DNA of 64,000 bases from Pseudomonas leptonychotis (GTDB taxonomy: Bacteria > Pseudomonadota > Gammaproteobacteria > Pseudomonadales > Pseudomonadaceae). This document shows, piece by piece, positions 8,281 to 16,861 of this stretch; positions within the stretch are counted from its first letter, which is position 1; each line of letters begins with the position of its first letter. Location: positions 62,001-126,000 of the forward strand of contig NZ_RFLV01000004.1 in NCBI RefSeq assembly GCF_004920405.1. Reading direction: 5' to 3'. The notes below the pieces were generated by a model that was given only the letters and a program-made list of their open reading frames with translations, was not told the origin of the DNA and made no database searches. Position numbers and translations under genes: made by a program.

Positions 8281-10047
8281 TCAATAACCTCCTTGGCGGG
8301 ATGTTTGGCTCAACCAATTCGGCAGATCGCCGCTGGCTTGGCCGTTACAGGCTGCATCGACGCACGCGGCCAGGCCTGCGAAGTGCACGCGGCGGCCGAC
8401 CAGGCCCGGTGCGTAGTGGGCGTATTTGCCAGAGTTGGTCATCAGGTTTTTGGCGCTGATCGGGAGTACCGGCTCACCGAGCATGCACCAGCAGGTGTCC
8501 GTGACAAATTGCACGCCGAAAGCCTCCAGCGCAGCGACATGGCCGGCGTCTCGCGCTTGCTCAAGCACGTGGCGGCCGCAGGTGATCACCACTGCTACAT
8601 CTGGGTGTTTATCTTTGCCCACGCAGAGCCGGGCTAACGCCGCACATTCACTTAACGAGAAATGCGGATTGCCCAGCGACACCAGGCCGAGGTCTGGGCT
8701 GCTGGCGCTGTTCAGTTCGTGCCAGCTGGCAAGCAGGTCTTGCGCGCTAATATCGAGCTGGCGCTGCGCTGCCATGCCGCCCAGAGCCTGTTCGCAGGTG
8801 GCGGCTTCCGGGGTCACGCCGACGATATGGAACATCGGCGCGCCTGAGGTGGTGGCGAAGGCCGCACCGAAGGCTTTGAGATCATCGCGGCTCGGCTGCG
8901 CCTGCTGCAAACCGCAGATCACGGGGATCTGGCTGCCGGCCAGGGCGCCGATGTGGTAACCGAGCAGCGGGTAGAAGGCGTCGTCCACTTCGCCCAGCGC
9001 CGGCACGTTGATCTGTAACGTGGCCAGCCGTCCTGTGGCCAGGTGACAGCCGATCAGCGGCGCCCGGCCAGTCAGGGCAATGCAGATGTCGAGAAAGTCG
9101 GGGTATTTCTGGGTGCGGGCCGCCAGCACGCTATTGGCAAATACCACGGCGTTGGACTCGGCCCAGACCACCTGATCACCGGCTTCTGGTGCGCTGTCGA
9201 GCAGGTAGGGCGCGCAGGTAAAGCTCAGTTGGGCGCCCATCGCCATATAGGCATCACCCAAGGCGCTGGCCGGCTCGCCAAAGGCCGGGTCAATGCCTTG
9301 GGCGCGCCAGCGTCGTTGGTCTACAGAGATGGCGTTGAGCGTCGTCGGCACCCGCACCTTCGCGCCCCACGCAACCAATTGCTCGGCAAAGCGCAGGCTC
9401 GCCGGGCCGGTATAGATGCAGCCATCGATATGCGCCTGGCTGATGTCGATCAATTCGCGAGCACCTTGCAGTTCCGCCATGCGCAAAACGATCTGCATGG
9501 CGACTTGTGCGGCTTTACCGTGGTCGCCTGCGAGCACGGCGTGGTCGTAGTCGGTCAGCATCAGGTCGCTGTGCTGAGGTGATGTTTCAGCTGTCAGTGA
9601 CGACGCGGGTTGGTCGTCTCTAGGTGCTGTGACGTAGGCGTTGATCTGGCTGCCGTCGACGCGCACAAAGGTGCAGTCGTGCAGGCGTTCGAATGCCGCT
9701 TGGCCGATACAGATAACCGGCAGGCTGCGCTCGAACAGCGCCTGAGCAATCAGAACGCCCAGGCTGAGAATTTCTTCGGGATGCGCCACCACTAGAGCGG
9801 CGGGTGCGTGCCCGTTAAGAATCAGTTCCAGCAATACACTGCTGCCGGTGCAGGAGCCACGGCCGCTGGGAATGGCCAGCACACACCCGCTGATGACGTT
9901 ACCGTTTAAAGGGTGATGGCGGTCGATCACCTCACCGCTGAAGGGGTCGACCCCGCCCCAGAAACTCAGGCCAACATCGGCATACAGCAAATCGCCTTGC
10001 GCGCGGCCACTGACCAGGCTGCGTGCTTGCATAGAAAAATCAGGCAT
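8281..10047 (-). CDS. Aconitase X-type dehydratase (DUF126-DUF521 fusion), probable cis-3-hydroxy-L-proline dehydratase
   Basis: A 588-residue fusion. The N-terminal 150 or so residues are the DUF126 swivelling small-subunit domain (GRAQGDLLYADVGLSFWGG, then SGRGSCTGS). The remainder is the DUF521 large aconitase-like domain with likely cluster or metal cysteines in DTCWCMLGE and ITCGRH. Fused aconitase X proteins have been characterised as cis-3-hydroxy-L-proline dehydratases that give delta1-pyrroline-2-carboxylate. The ATG at 10047 was chosen over an upstream in-frame TTG because GGGAG lies 7 bases before it. It sits between the binding-protein and permease genes, which fits uptake coupled to catabolism. 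Confidence 0.8.
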   Translation of the reverse strand: MPDFSMQARSLVSGRAQGDLLYADVGLSFWGGVDPFSGEVIDRHHPLNGNVISGCVLAIPSGRGSCTGSSVLLELILNGHAPAALVVAHPEEILSLGVLIAQALFERSLPVICIGQAAFERLHDCTFVRVDGSQINAYVTAPRDDQPASSLTAETSPQHSDLMLTDYDHAVLAGDHGKAAQVAMQIVLRMAELQGARELIDISQAHIDGCIYTGPASLRFAEQLVAWGAKVRVPTTLNAISVDQRRWRAQGIDPAFGEPASALGDAYMAMGAQLSFTCAPYLLDSAPEAGDQVVWAESNAVVFANSVLAARTQKYPDFLDICIALTGRAPLIGCHLATGRLATLQINVPALGEVDDAFYPLLGYHIGALAGSQIPVICGLQQAQPSRDDLKAFGAAFATTSGAPMFHIVGVTPEAATCEQALGGMAAQRQLDISAQDLLASWHELNSASSPDLGLVSLGNPHFSLSECAALARLCVGKDKHPDVAVVITCGRHVLEQARDAGHVAALEAFGVQFVTDTCWCMLGEPVLPISAKNLMTNSGKYAHYAPGLVGRRVHFAGLAACVDAACNGQASGDLPNWLSQTSRQGGY

Positions 10048-10109
10048 CTGTAGCTCCCGTACGACCCGCAAGCAGGCCGCACGTTGATGGATGGATTATT
10101 AGCTACGGC

Positions 10110-10928
10110 TCAGTAGTAGACGCCGGGTACCGACAGGTTGGCCGGGGCGATTTCCTTGCCGACCCACTTGTCCCACAGTTCCTGATAACGGCCGGTACGC
10201 ACCTGCTGGTTAACGAACAGGTTCATGTAATTGAGTAAGCCGTATTCGTTACGCTTGGCCGCCAGCGACACGTAATCGATGGTGTAGGGCGCGTCACCGG
10301 CGATCTTCAGGCCTTTGTATTTGCCCGACTTGAGCGTTGCGGCAGCGACGGTGTTGGTCACGACTGTTGCGTCGATGTGCCCTTGGGTGACGGCGAGGAT
10401 GGTGTCGTTGAGGCTCTGGTAGGCGCGGAAGCTACCACCGCCCCAAGCCTTCACGTCTTTCTCCAGGGCGATGGCCTCATAGGTGCCGCTGGTATTGCCG
10501 ACCGGGTGGCTTTTGAGGTCGGCGTAACTGTTAATGCCGCTGTCTGCACGGGTCAGCACAACCATTTGGAAGGCAAAGTAGGGCACGGTCATGCCCACGG
10601 TCTTGGCGCGCTCCAGGGTGTCGGAGGTGGACGCGACGATGACGTCGGCGCGCCCGGAAATGAGCGCAGGGATGCGATCAGGAAAAGGCGTTTCGACCAC
10701 TTCTGGGGTGACGCCAAGCACCTTGGCCAGGTCGCCGCAATAGTCGACGTCGAAACCTACGGGGTTATTCGCTTCATCGCGAAAGCCCATCGGTGGAAAG
10801 TCCAGGGTGACGGCGCAGCGCAGCTTGCCCGACTCAATAATGTCATCGAGCTTGTCGGCCTGGGCCACGTTGATAAAGGAGGTGCTCAGAACAGCTGTGA
10901 GGGCTACGGCGAGTGTGGGGTTTTTCAT
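10110..10928 (-). CDS. Periplasmic amino acid-binding protein of the lhp ABC transporter
   Basis: A 272-residue family 3 solute-binding protein. A signal peptide covers residues 1-23 or so (AVALTAVLSTSFINVAQA, cleaved after AQA). The mature protein opens with the DDIIESGKLRCAVTLDFPPMGF pattern, split here as IIESGKLRCAV and LDFPPMGF. The ATG at 10928 has AGAGG 7 bases upstream; in-frame sequence further 5' is not protein-like. It is the first gene of the operon that continues with aconitase X, both permeases, the ATPase and the racemase-like gene. A GTATAC palindrome lies about 60 bases upstream of the start. Confidence 0.9.
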   Translation of the reverse strand: MKNPTLAVALTAVLSTSFINVAQADKLDDIIESGKLRCAVTLDFPPMGFRDEANNPVGFDVDYCGDLAKVLGVTPEVVETPFPDRIPALISGRADVIVASTSDTLERAKTVGMTVPYFAFQMVVLTRADSGINSYADLKSHPVGNTSGTYEAIALEKDVKAWGGGSFRAYQSLNDTILAVTQGHIDATVVTNTVAAATLKSGKYKGLKIAGDAPYTIDYVSLAAKRNEYGLLNYMNLFVNQQVRTGRYQELWDKWVGKEIAPANLSVPGVYY

Positions 10929-11264
10929 AGGGGCCTCTAGGTCTGGTTGGGTCGAGCATTGGTGTGGATTGAATTTGGTATTGCGGATTTCGTATACGAT
11001 ATTAAATATGCATCGGTCATGCCAGAACGCCCTTAGATGGTTGAGAAGTGCTTTTTGAGGATCGTGTACTGGGCTACAGCGCCTGTGGGCTGGGCGCTGC
11101 GCTACAACGCCGAAGAACACGCAGGGCCGTTACGTCGCGAGCGTGGCCGCGGGCGAAAGGGCGTATCAGCCTCGCGGTGTCACAGAAGGAAGCAGGACGC
11201 GCAGGTGTGCACCGTAACGTTGCGCCGCAGGGTAACAATCGTGACGCAGAGATTTGCGCGAGGG
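10929..11264. other. Intergenic region between the lhp ABC operon and the AraC gene
   Basis: This 336-base stretch contains the GntR-type palindrome (10989-11000) in an AT-rich setting that probably holds the operon promoter. The rest, about 11,040-11,264, encodes nothing convincing on either strand and shows no clear hairpin terminator for the AraC gene. Confidence 0.6.
10989..11000. promoter_or_regulatory. Palindromic operator upstream of the lhp ABC operon
   Basis: TTCGTATACGAT matches the lhpC operator at 11 of 12 positions, and both sites are followed by an AT-rich stretch ending TAAATA. This makes a shared regulator very likely. Confidence 0.65.
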
Positions 11265-12026
11265 TCAGGCGTGGCGTTGGCTGTCGCGGTACTGGCTTGG
11301 GGAGAGTCCGGTAAGGGCTTTGAACTGGCGGCTGAACGCGCTGTGGTCGGTGTAGCCGCAGCGCAGGGCAATTTCGGTGATCGGCAGTTCGCCGGCTAGC
11401 AGCTGTGAGGCCGCACCGAGGCGAGCCTGGTGGATCATCTGCCGTGGCGTGAGTTGGAAAATACGCTTGCACAGCCGTTCGAGTTGAGCGATGGACAGCC
11501 CGGCGATGCTGGCCAGGTGCTTCACCGCGATGGGGTGGGCGTAGTGCTGACGAATATGCGCGTCGACTGCAGCGAGCTTCTGATACGCCGGGTGGCTGGC
11601 CTGCGGCGCTTGTAAGTCATAAGAGATGCCGGCCATGCCGATGATCGTTCCCTGGCGATCCTGTAAGGCCAGTTTGTGAGTCAGGCACCAGCCGGGTTGG
11701 CGGCCTGGGTAGAGGTGCAGCTCAAGCTGATCGCTGAGGGGCGTTCCGACCTCTAACACGCGCCGGTCTTGTTCGGTATACAGCGGGCCGAAGCGCGAGG
11801 GGAAAACTTGCTCGGCGGTTTTGCCAAGCAGTGTTTGCCGCTCTTTCAGCGCGCAGCGTTGCACCAAGGTTTGGTTAACCAGTACGTAGCGCGCTTGGCA
11901 ATCCTTGATAAAAAACACCACCCCGGGCATGGCGTCGAGTAGCGGTGCGATTACCTGCAAACTGCCGAGTAGTTCGTTCAGGTCGCAGGGCGGTGGTAGC
12001 AGTTGGCTTGGGGCGGGAAACAACAT
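11265..12026 (-). CDS. lhpR: AraC-family regulator with N-terminal PAS-like sensor, LhpR-like
   Basis: A 253-residue protein. Residues 20-140 or so resemble a PAS/fold-4 sensor (MPGVVFFIKDCQARYVLVNQ, ending at a GMAGISYDL segment). The C-terminal 100 residues are a double helix-turn-helix of the AraC type (AVKHLASIAGLSIAQLERL and the CGYTDHSAFSRQFKALTG signature). It lies between the transporter operon and the lhpABFE operon, as the hydroxyproline activator does in P. aeruginosa. An activator responding to a hydroxyproline isomer or imino acid intermediate is inferred. Confidence 0.8.
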   Translation of the reverse strand: MLFPAPSQLLPPPCDLNELLGSLQVIAPLLDAMPGVVFFIKDCQARYVLVNQTLVQRCALKERQTLLGKTAEQVFPSRFGPLYTEQDRRVLEVGTPLSDQLELHLYPGRQPGWCLTHKLALQDRQGTIIGMAGISYDLQAPQASHPAYQKLAAVDAHIRQHYAHPIAVKHLASIAGLSIAQLERLCKRIFQLTPRQMIHQARLGAASQLLAGELPITEIALRCGYTDHSAFSRQFKALTGLSPSQYRDSQRHA

Positions 12027-12132
12027 GGGCCGGGTCCAGGCAGAGCGAGTGGATGCCGCTGGTAGCGGCTAGCGGCACCACTCTATAGCTGCGCGCCGGT
12101 CATGGGGAAGTATTGCTAGCCTGCGAGAGGAC

Positions 12133-12298
12133 GTAGGGTGGGTTAGGCGCCTGTCCATGTGACTGGCGTTACACCGATCGTTGCTGCGCCGTAACCCACC
12201 ATCGGCGCAATACATGGCTACCGTCTGGTGGGTTACGCGGCGCGCCATGCTGGCGGTGTCTGATCGTATTGAGCTTGGCGCCGCTAACCCACCCTACC
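12133..12298. repeat. Terminal-inverted-repeat element (GTAGGGTGGGTTAG family)
   Basis: A 166-base noncoding repeat bounded by GTAGGGTGGGTTAGGCG (12133-12149) and its near complement CGCTAACCCACCCTAC (12283-12298). A second inverted pair lies inside it (GTAACCCACCA against TGGTGGGTTAC). About 70 bases of its right half recur at 28160-28234. The TAG stop codon of lhpE (12294-12296) lies inside the right terminal repeat. Confidence 0.75.
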
Positions 12299-13553
12299 CA
12301 TGCACTTGCGCCTCTGCGAGCTGCAGCAGGCTGTCGATACGCGTAGGCGTCAGGGGCATGCGCGGTGTCGGCGTTTGCCAGTCGAACAGATACTCACAGG
12401 CCGCGCCGCAAATACGTCCCTGGCAAGGGCCCATGCCACAGCGACTGTGCAACTTGGCATCGACCCAGCCACTGCGCTCGGCGAGGGCCGAGTAGGGCAC
12501 GTCTTCACAGCGGCAGACCAGTGTGTCGGCCTCGGCCAGCTGTTTCAGCTGTGGATTGAGGGCGAAGCGCCGGTTGAGCTGCGTGGCAAAGGCTTGCCAG
12601 CGTGCGCGTTGCGGCCACAGTGCGCGGGCCTGCTGTTGCTCGCCAACTGCGGCATAGCCGGCGATGGCGCCTTCAACCAGGGCCAATTCGCTGCCGCCAA
12701 AACCGGTGCACTCGCCGGCAGCGTAATGATCGGCCCGGCTGCACGCTTGCCAGTCATCGACGGCAATTGCTTGGTCTGCCACGCGACACCCCAAGGCTTG
12801 GCCCAGCTGAGTATTGGCAATTAGGCCAAAGCCGCAGGCGAGGCGCTCGCAAGGGATTTCTATGATTTTGCCGGACTGGCTTAAGCGCACGGCTTCCAGT
12901 TTCTCGCTGCCGAGTGCGGCCACGACGAAACTGTCGCTGCGATAGTGGCTATCCAGCAGTTGCGTGGCCTGCAGCAGTTTGCCGGGCCAGCGCGCCAGCT
13001 GAAGGGTAAAAGCCGACAGGGCTGCAAGGCTGGCCTGTTCGGTAATGCGCTGGATCTGTGCGCCGGCCTTCCTGGCGCTGGCGGCACTGGCCAATAACAG
13101 CGGGCCACTGCCAGCAATCACCAGGCGTTCACCAGCCAACGGAACGCCACCTTTGACCAGCGCTTGCAGGCCGCCTGCGCCCGTGACACCGGGCAATGTC
13201 CAGCCGGGGAAGGGCAGTAATAGTTCGCGGGCGCCCGTGCAGAGGATGAGTGTGCTGTAGCGAACGTTCCAGGCGCAGTTGTCATCCTCCAGCAGCAACT
13301 GCTGTGGACCAGCGATGGCGACTACGCGGGTTGCAGCAAAAAACTGCACGTTGCTCGCTGCGGCCAACGCCGAGCGGTAGCGGCGCGCGGCGGCAGGTAG
13401 CTGCGCCTGTACGCCATCACGCCAGATTTGCCCACCGGGCGCCGGGTTGTCGTCGATGATGGCGATACGCGCACCGCTGGGGGCGGCTGCCAAGGCGGCG
13501 GCCATACCCGCAGGGCCCGCGCCGATGATCAAGAGGTCGAAGTCGCGGGTCAT
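12294..13553 (-). CDS. lhpE: D-hydroxyproline dehydrogenase, FAD/[2Fe-2S] subunit
   Basis: A 419-residue NAD(P)/FAD-dependent oxidoreductase. The N-terminal Rossmann motif is DFDLLIIGAGPAGMAAALAA. The C-terminus is a BFD-like [2Fe-2S] domain with LVCRCEDVPYSAL and RCGMGPCQGRICG. With LhpF and LhpB it should form the heteromeric dehydrogenase that oxidises cis-4-hydroxy-D-proline to delta1-pyrroline-4-hydroxy-2-carboxylate. The ATG at 13553 overlaps the lhpF stop by 4 bases (ATGA). The stop codon is provided by an inserted repeat element, so the natural C-terminus may be slightly altered. Confidence 0.85.
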   Translation of the reverse strand: MTRDFDLLIIGAGPAGMAAALAAAPSGARIAIIDDNPAPGGQIWRDGVQAQLPAAARRYRSALAAASNVQFFAATRVVAIAGPQQLLLEDDNCAWNVRYSTLILCTGARELLLPFPGWTLPGVTGAGGLQALVKGGVPLAGERLVIAGSGPLLLASAASARKAGAQIQRITEQASLAALSAFTLQLARWPGKLLQATQLLDSHYRSDSFVVAALGSEKLEAVRLSQSGKIIEIPCERLACGFGLIANTQLGQALGCRVADQAIAVDDWQACSRADHYAAGECTGFGGSELALVEGAIAGYAAVGEQQQARALWPQRARWQAFATQLNRRFALNPQLKQLAEADTLVCRCEDVPYSALAERSGWVDAKLHSRCGMGPCQGRICGAACEYLFDWQTPTPRMPLTPTRIDSLLQLAEAQVHG

Positions 13554-13786
13554 GGCTGAGTCTCCACCTGCATGCCGGTACGGCACAGAGTTTGGCAGGC
13601 CAGGCGACGCTGGCCATCGATGCTGACGCGGCATTCCTGACACACGCCCATGCCGCAAAATGGCGCGCGGCGCTGGCCGCTGACCGAGGTCCGGCTGTTG
13701 CCGTCACCGCCGAGGTAGAGCGCCGCTGCGACCGTTGTACCTTGGGCTACCCGCAGCAGTTGGCCATCCAGGCTGAGCTCAATCAT
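13550..13786 (-). CDS. lhpF: D-hydroxyproline dehydrogenase, small [2Fe-2S] subunit
   Basis: A 78-residue plant-type ferredoxin-like protein. Three cysteines are in FCGMGVCQEC and a fourth in RRLACQT, which together would ligate a [2Fe-2S] cluster. It resembles the small subunit of octopine/D-hydroxyproline dehydrogenases. It overlaps both neighbours by 4 bases (lhpB upstream, lhpE downstream), indicating tight coupling and equal stoichiometry. Confidence 0.85.
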   Translation of the reverse strand: MIELSLDGQLLRVAQGTTVAAALYLGGDGNSRTSVSGQRRAPFCGMGVCQECRVSIDGQRRLACQTLCRTGMQVETQP

Positions 13787-14904
13787 CGGTGCTGCTCCTT
13801 GAGTTCAGGTGTGTGGAGAAAACGCTCTGGACGATAAGGCGTGGGGTCGATCGCTGAGAGTTCTCCTAAAAGTTGCTCGGCCAGTAGCTGCGCAGTGCCG
13901 GGTGCCGTGGTGACGCCCAAGCCTTCATGGCCAACGGCGAGCCATAGGCCTGGCTGCTGTGGGTGCGCACCGATCAGCGGCAGACCGTCTGGAGTGGCGG
14001 CACGAAAGCCGGTCCAGCTGCGTATCGCGTTCAGCTGGCCCAGCTCTGGCAGATAGTCGAGGGCGCGTTGCAGCATGCGTGCGAGCACGGCCCCCTCGAC
14101 CTCTGGGCTGAGACTGTCGAATTGGCGCGATGAACCCAGCAGGATCTGTCCGGTCGGTCGCGGCTGGGCGTTGAAGGCGACCGTGGTGCCGCTGGTGACA
14201 TGGGCGCTGGCGGCGTAACCAAGCTCAACCAACTGATGCTGAATACGGCCGGGGTAGCGGTCAGTGATCAGTATGTGGCCCTTCTTCGAGCGAATCGGCA
14301 GCTCAGGGCATAGTTCGCTGGCGTGGATGCCGTTGGCCACTATCACCACCTTGGCCTGTAACCAGCTGCCATCCGCCAGACGTACCCGGTTACCCTCGAC
14401 CGCGCTGACCTGCTCACAGCGTTGGCGAATACGCGCGCCACCTTGAGTCAGCATCCAGCGTGCCGCATTGGGAGCGTAAACGATGCTGTCACCGTTCACC
14501 TTGAGTGCGCCGCTCAGGTCTCGACGCAGCATCGGTTCGGCCTGACGCAGATCTTCTGCATCCAGCAAGTGGCAGGCGACACCTTGAGCACGCAAGGTTT
14601 CGCCCTTGTGCGCGGCGGCCTGCAGTTCTTCCTGGTTCGCCGCCAGCCACAAGGTGCCGCAGTTGCGGTAGGCGCAGTCGGCGGCGAGTTGAGGCGCCCA
14701 CTGCTGCCACAACTCGATGGAGAAGCGACTCAGGGCCAGCTCCGCCGGGTTGTCATCCATCGCGACCAGGTGGCCCATGCCGGCGGCCGTGGCACCGCCA
14801 CGATGGTTGTCCAGCACCACAACATTCATGCCGCGCTGGGCGAGCGTTTTGGCGCAGGCGCTGCCGACTATACCTGCGCCGATAACGATGACATCCGCGT
14901 TCAT
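13783..14904 (-). CDS. lhpB: D-hydroxyproline dehydrogenase, DAO-type FAD subunit
   Basis: A 373-residue D-amino acid oxidase-family flavoprotein. It opens with the FAD-binding motif [20 protein letters not shown] and has a C-terminal [18 protein letters not shown] segment typical of glycine oxidase/DadA-like enzymes. It is the probable substrate-oxidising subunit working with LhpF and LhpE. The ATG at 14904 overlaps the lhpA stop by 4 bases. Gene order lhpA-B-F-E is the same as in P. aeruginosa. Confidence 0.85.
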   Translation of the reverse strand: MNADVIVIGAGIVGSACAKTLAQRGMNVVVLDNHRGGATAAGMGHLVAMDDNPAELALSRFSIELWQQWAPQLAADCAYRNCGTLWLAANQEELQAAAHKGETLRAQGVACHLLDAEDLRQAEPMLRRDLSGALKVNGDSIVYAPNAARWMLTQGGARIRQRCEQVSAVEGNRVRLADGSWLQAKVVIVANGIHASELCPELPIRSKKGHILITDRYPGRIQHQLVELGYAASAHVTSGTTVAFNAQPRPTGQILLGSSRQFDSLSPEVEGAVLARMLQRALDYLPELGQLNAIRSWTGFRAATPDGLPLIGAHPQQPGLWLAVGHEGLGVTTAPGTAQLLAEQLLGELSAIDPTPYRPERFLHTPELKEQHR

Positions 14905-15836
14905 CCGCGAATGCCCCAGGCGAAAGGATCGTTGTCCTCCAGCAGCAGGGTGGCGTCGGCGCTGATATGCGCGCGGCCGCGAATGGTCGGAATAACGCGA
15001 CCCTCGTCTTGCCATTCATAACTGCACTCGAACTGACTGCCAATCACGCTGGCCTGGCGCCACAGGGCGCCGGGTGCCAGCTTGCCATCGGTGGCCAGGC
15101 AGGCCAGTTTGGCGCTGGTGCCGGTGCCACAGGGGGAGCGGTCGTAGGCTTTGCCGGGGCACAGCACAAAGTTGCGGCTGTCTGCTTCGGCGTCGCTGGC
15201 GAATAGCTCGATGTGGTCGATTTCCTCGCCGTCTTCGCCGTGCACAGCTTGTGCGGTCAGCGCTTGGCGCACGGCCCAGCAGTAGTCGGTGAGTGCTTCG
15301 ATATTGTCCCCGGCAATGCGTTGACCATGCTCGGCAATCAGGAAGAACCAGTTACCGCCCCAGGCGATATCGCCGCTGACGCTACCCAGCCCAGGCACCT
15401 GCAGGGTGACAGCCTGGCGATAGCGATAGGCTGGTACGTTGCGCACACTGACCGAGCCATCCGCATGCAACGTGGCCTCGACCGTGCCGACGGGGGTTTC
15501 GATGCGGTGTATTCCCGGTTGAATGCGGCCCAGGTAGGCCAGTGAGGCGACCAAGCCAATGGTGCCGTGGCCGCACATGCCGAGGTAGCCGCTGTTGTTG
15601 AAGAAGATCACGCCACAGCTGGCGCTCGGGTCCAGTGGCTCGCAGAGCAGCGCGCCGACCAAGACATCGCTGCCCCGTGGTTCCAGCACGACAGCGGCGC
15701 GCCAAGCGTCGAAACGTTCGGCCAATAGCTGGCGTCGTTCGAGCATTGTGCCCTGACCTAGATCGGGGAAACCTTCGATCACCAAGCGGGTTGGCTCACC
15801 GCCAGTGTGGGAGTCGATGACGTGGATGCGTTTCAT
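14901..15836 (-). CDS. lhpA: 4-hydroxyproline 2-epimerase
   Basis: A 311-residue proline racemase-fold enzyme with both catalytic cysteines: Cys88 in [10 protein letters not shown] and Cys236 in [10 protein letters not shown]. It interconverts trans-4-hydroxy-L-proline and cis-4-hydroxy-D-proline, the first step of the pathway. ATG 15836 ([15 protein letters not shown]) was preferred over a GTG 12 bases upstream because it is the normal family start. It heads the lhpABFE operon. The ribosome site is weak and lies within a potential hairpin (15842-15871). Confidence 0.92.
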   Translation of the reverse strand: MKRIHVIDSHTGGEPTRLVIEGFPDLGQGTMLERRQLLAERFDAWRAAVVLEPRGSDVLVGALLCEPLDPSASCGVIFFNNSGYLGMCGHGTIGLVASLAYLGRIQPGIHRIETPVGTVEATLHADGSVSVRNVPAYRYRQAVTLQVPGLGSVSGDIAWGGNWFFLIAEHGQRIAGDNIEALTDYCWAVRQALTAQAVHGEDGEEIDHIELFASDAEADSRNFVLCPGKAYDRSPCGTGTSAKLACLATDGKLAPGALWRQASVIGSQFECSYEWQDEGRVIPTIRGRAHISADATLLLEDNDPFAWGIRG

Positions 15837-15841
15837 GGCTG

Positions 15842-15871
15842 CAGGCACCTGCGTGTAAATAAGGTGCCTGT
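15842..15871 (-). promoter_or_regulatory. Hairpin over the lhpA ribosome-binding site
   Basis: On the message strand CAGGCACC is followed, after a 13-base loop, by GGTGCCTG, a perfect 8-bp stem ending about 6 bases before the lhpA ATG. It covers the only purine-rich ribosome site (AGGTG). It may damp translation or be an operator half-site pair. Confidence 0.5.
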
Positions 15872-15928
15872 AAGACTGGGGTTTCGCTGCCGTGGCGGCT
15901 TGATGACTTTCGTGGTGGGCTATGACGA

Positions 15929-15953
15929 AATCGGCACAGTGGCGTGCCGATTA
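15929..15953. promoter_or_regulatory. Inverted repeat in the lhpA upstream region
   Basis: TCGGCAC and GTGCCGA are separated by 6 bases within the 151-base gap between lhpA and the convergently-ending GntR gene. Spacing and symmetry suit a regulator site, possibly for the AraC protein, or a transcription end for the GntR gene. The role is not decided by sequence. Confidence 0.35.
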
Positions 15954-15987
15954 CTGCGTCTGAATTTTGCGGCGCGGGTAGTTGTGA

Positions 15988-16668
15988 TCAGTTCGGTGTA
16001 AGCCGGTTTGGCAAGTGCTCGTACAGCGTGCGGCAGACACCGATGATGTGCTGCTCGATCAGCATGGCGGCCTTGTCGGCATCCCCCGCGCGACAAGCCT
16101 CAAGGATTTCCCGGTGCTCGTGGTCAGCGCGGTCTTTACCTGCGGACAGGCTCATTTGCATGCGCAGGTAACGCTCGACTTTGTCGTGGATCGAGCGGAT
16201 CAGGTTGATCAAGAAGGGACGCTGGGCCGGCTCATAGAGGCAGGCGTGCAGTGCCCAGTTCAATTCTGCCCAATGGCCGATATCAGTTTCGCCAACGAAC
16301 GCCTGGCAGATGCGCTCGGCTTGGGCGAATGTTGCTTCCGTCATGTTGGGCACCGCCAGACGGATGGCCTGCACTTCTAGCAGCACGCGCACCTCGAAGA
16401 TCTGCGCCAGTTCAGGCTCGGAGATACGTGTGACCACCGCGCCTTTGTTGCGCTGGAACACCACCAGCCCTTCAGCTTCTAGACGCTTGAGCGCTTCGCG
16501 CACGGGGATTTTGCTGACATTGAACAGGCGGGCTACGTCGTCCTGACGAATCGGTTCGTCTTCGTCGAAGTGGCCGCCGATGATGGCCTCACGCAGGTGC
16601 TTGGTGATGACTTCCGAGGCCGTTGGGGTGACGCCTAGGTTGGGCGCATTGAAACTGGGCAGTGGCAA
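15988..16668 (-). CDS. GntR-family (FadR/FCD subfamily) transcriptional regulator
   Basis: A 226-residue regulator. The N-terminal winged helix includes DDVARLFNVSKIPVREALKR and EGLVVFQRNKGAVV. The C-terminal helical FCD domain carries candidate metal ligands (Asp/His in LNWALHACLYEPA, then later His residues in HEHREILEAC). It is the last gene of the hydroxyproline region. A GTATAC palindrome lies 34 bases upstream of its start and matches the sites before lhpC and the ABC operon, so it is likely autoregulated and controls them. The ligand is presumably a pathway intermediate. Confidence 0.85.
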   Translation of the reverse strand: MPLPSFNAPNLGVTPTASEVITKHLREAIIGGHFDEDEPIRQDDVARLFNVSKIPVREALKRLEAEGLVVFQRNKGAVVTRISEPELAQIFEVRVLLEVQAIRLAVPNMTEATFAQAERICQAFVGETDIGHWAELNWALHACLYEPAQRPFLINLIRSIHDKVERYLRMQMSLSAGKDRADHEHREILEACRAGDADKAAMLIEQHIIGVCRTLYEHLPNRLTPN

Positions 16669-16701
16669 GAGGCAGGCCTCGCGTTGGTCAGAAGTGCAGA
16701 T

Positions 16702-16713
16702 ATTGTATACGAG
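16702..16713. promoter_or_regulatory. Palindromic operator upstream of the GntR gene
   Basis: ATTGTATACGAG shares TTNGTATACGA-type symmetry with the perfect palindrome at 5077-5088. Its position 34-45 bases before the GntR start fits autoregulation. Confidence 0.55.
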
Positions 16714-16861
16714 GCGCGTCCTGTTGCGGCTGTAGCGCGCTCATCGCATGCGTTGCCGCACAACTCGCTGGGTTGTTCGCGCACGCCGCTCGCGTTGAGC
16801 GGCGGGGCATGTGGGGGTTACACTGCCGCCCCCCGTGTGGCCTGGTTAGCTGGAGTGAACG

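Noticed and set aside
10047..10071. Upstream TTG start for the aconitase X gene
   Set aside because: A ribosome site (GGGAG) sits correctly for the ATG at 10047 and would lie inside the coding sequence if TTG 10071 were used.
14901..15836. lhpA as proline racemase or trans-3-hydroxyproline dehydratase
   Set aside because: Both catalytic cysteines are present (Cys88, Cys236), which excludes the Cys/Thr dehydratase type, and the lhpBFE context favours the 4-hydroxyproline epimerase over proline racemase.
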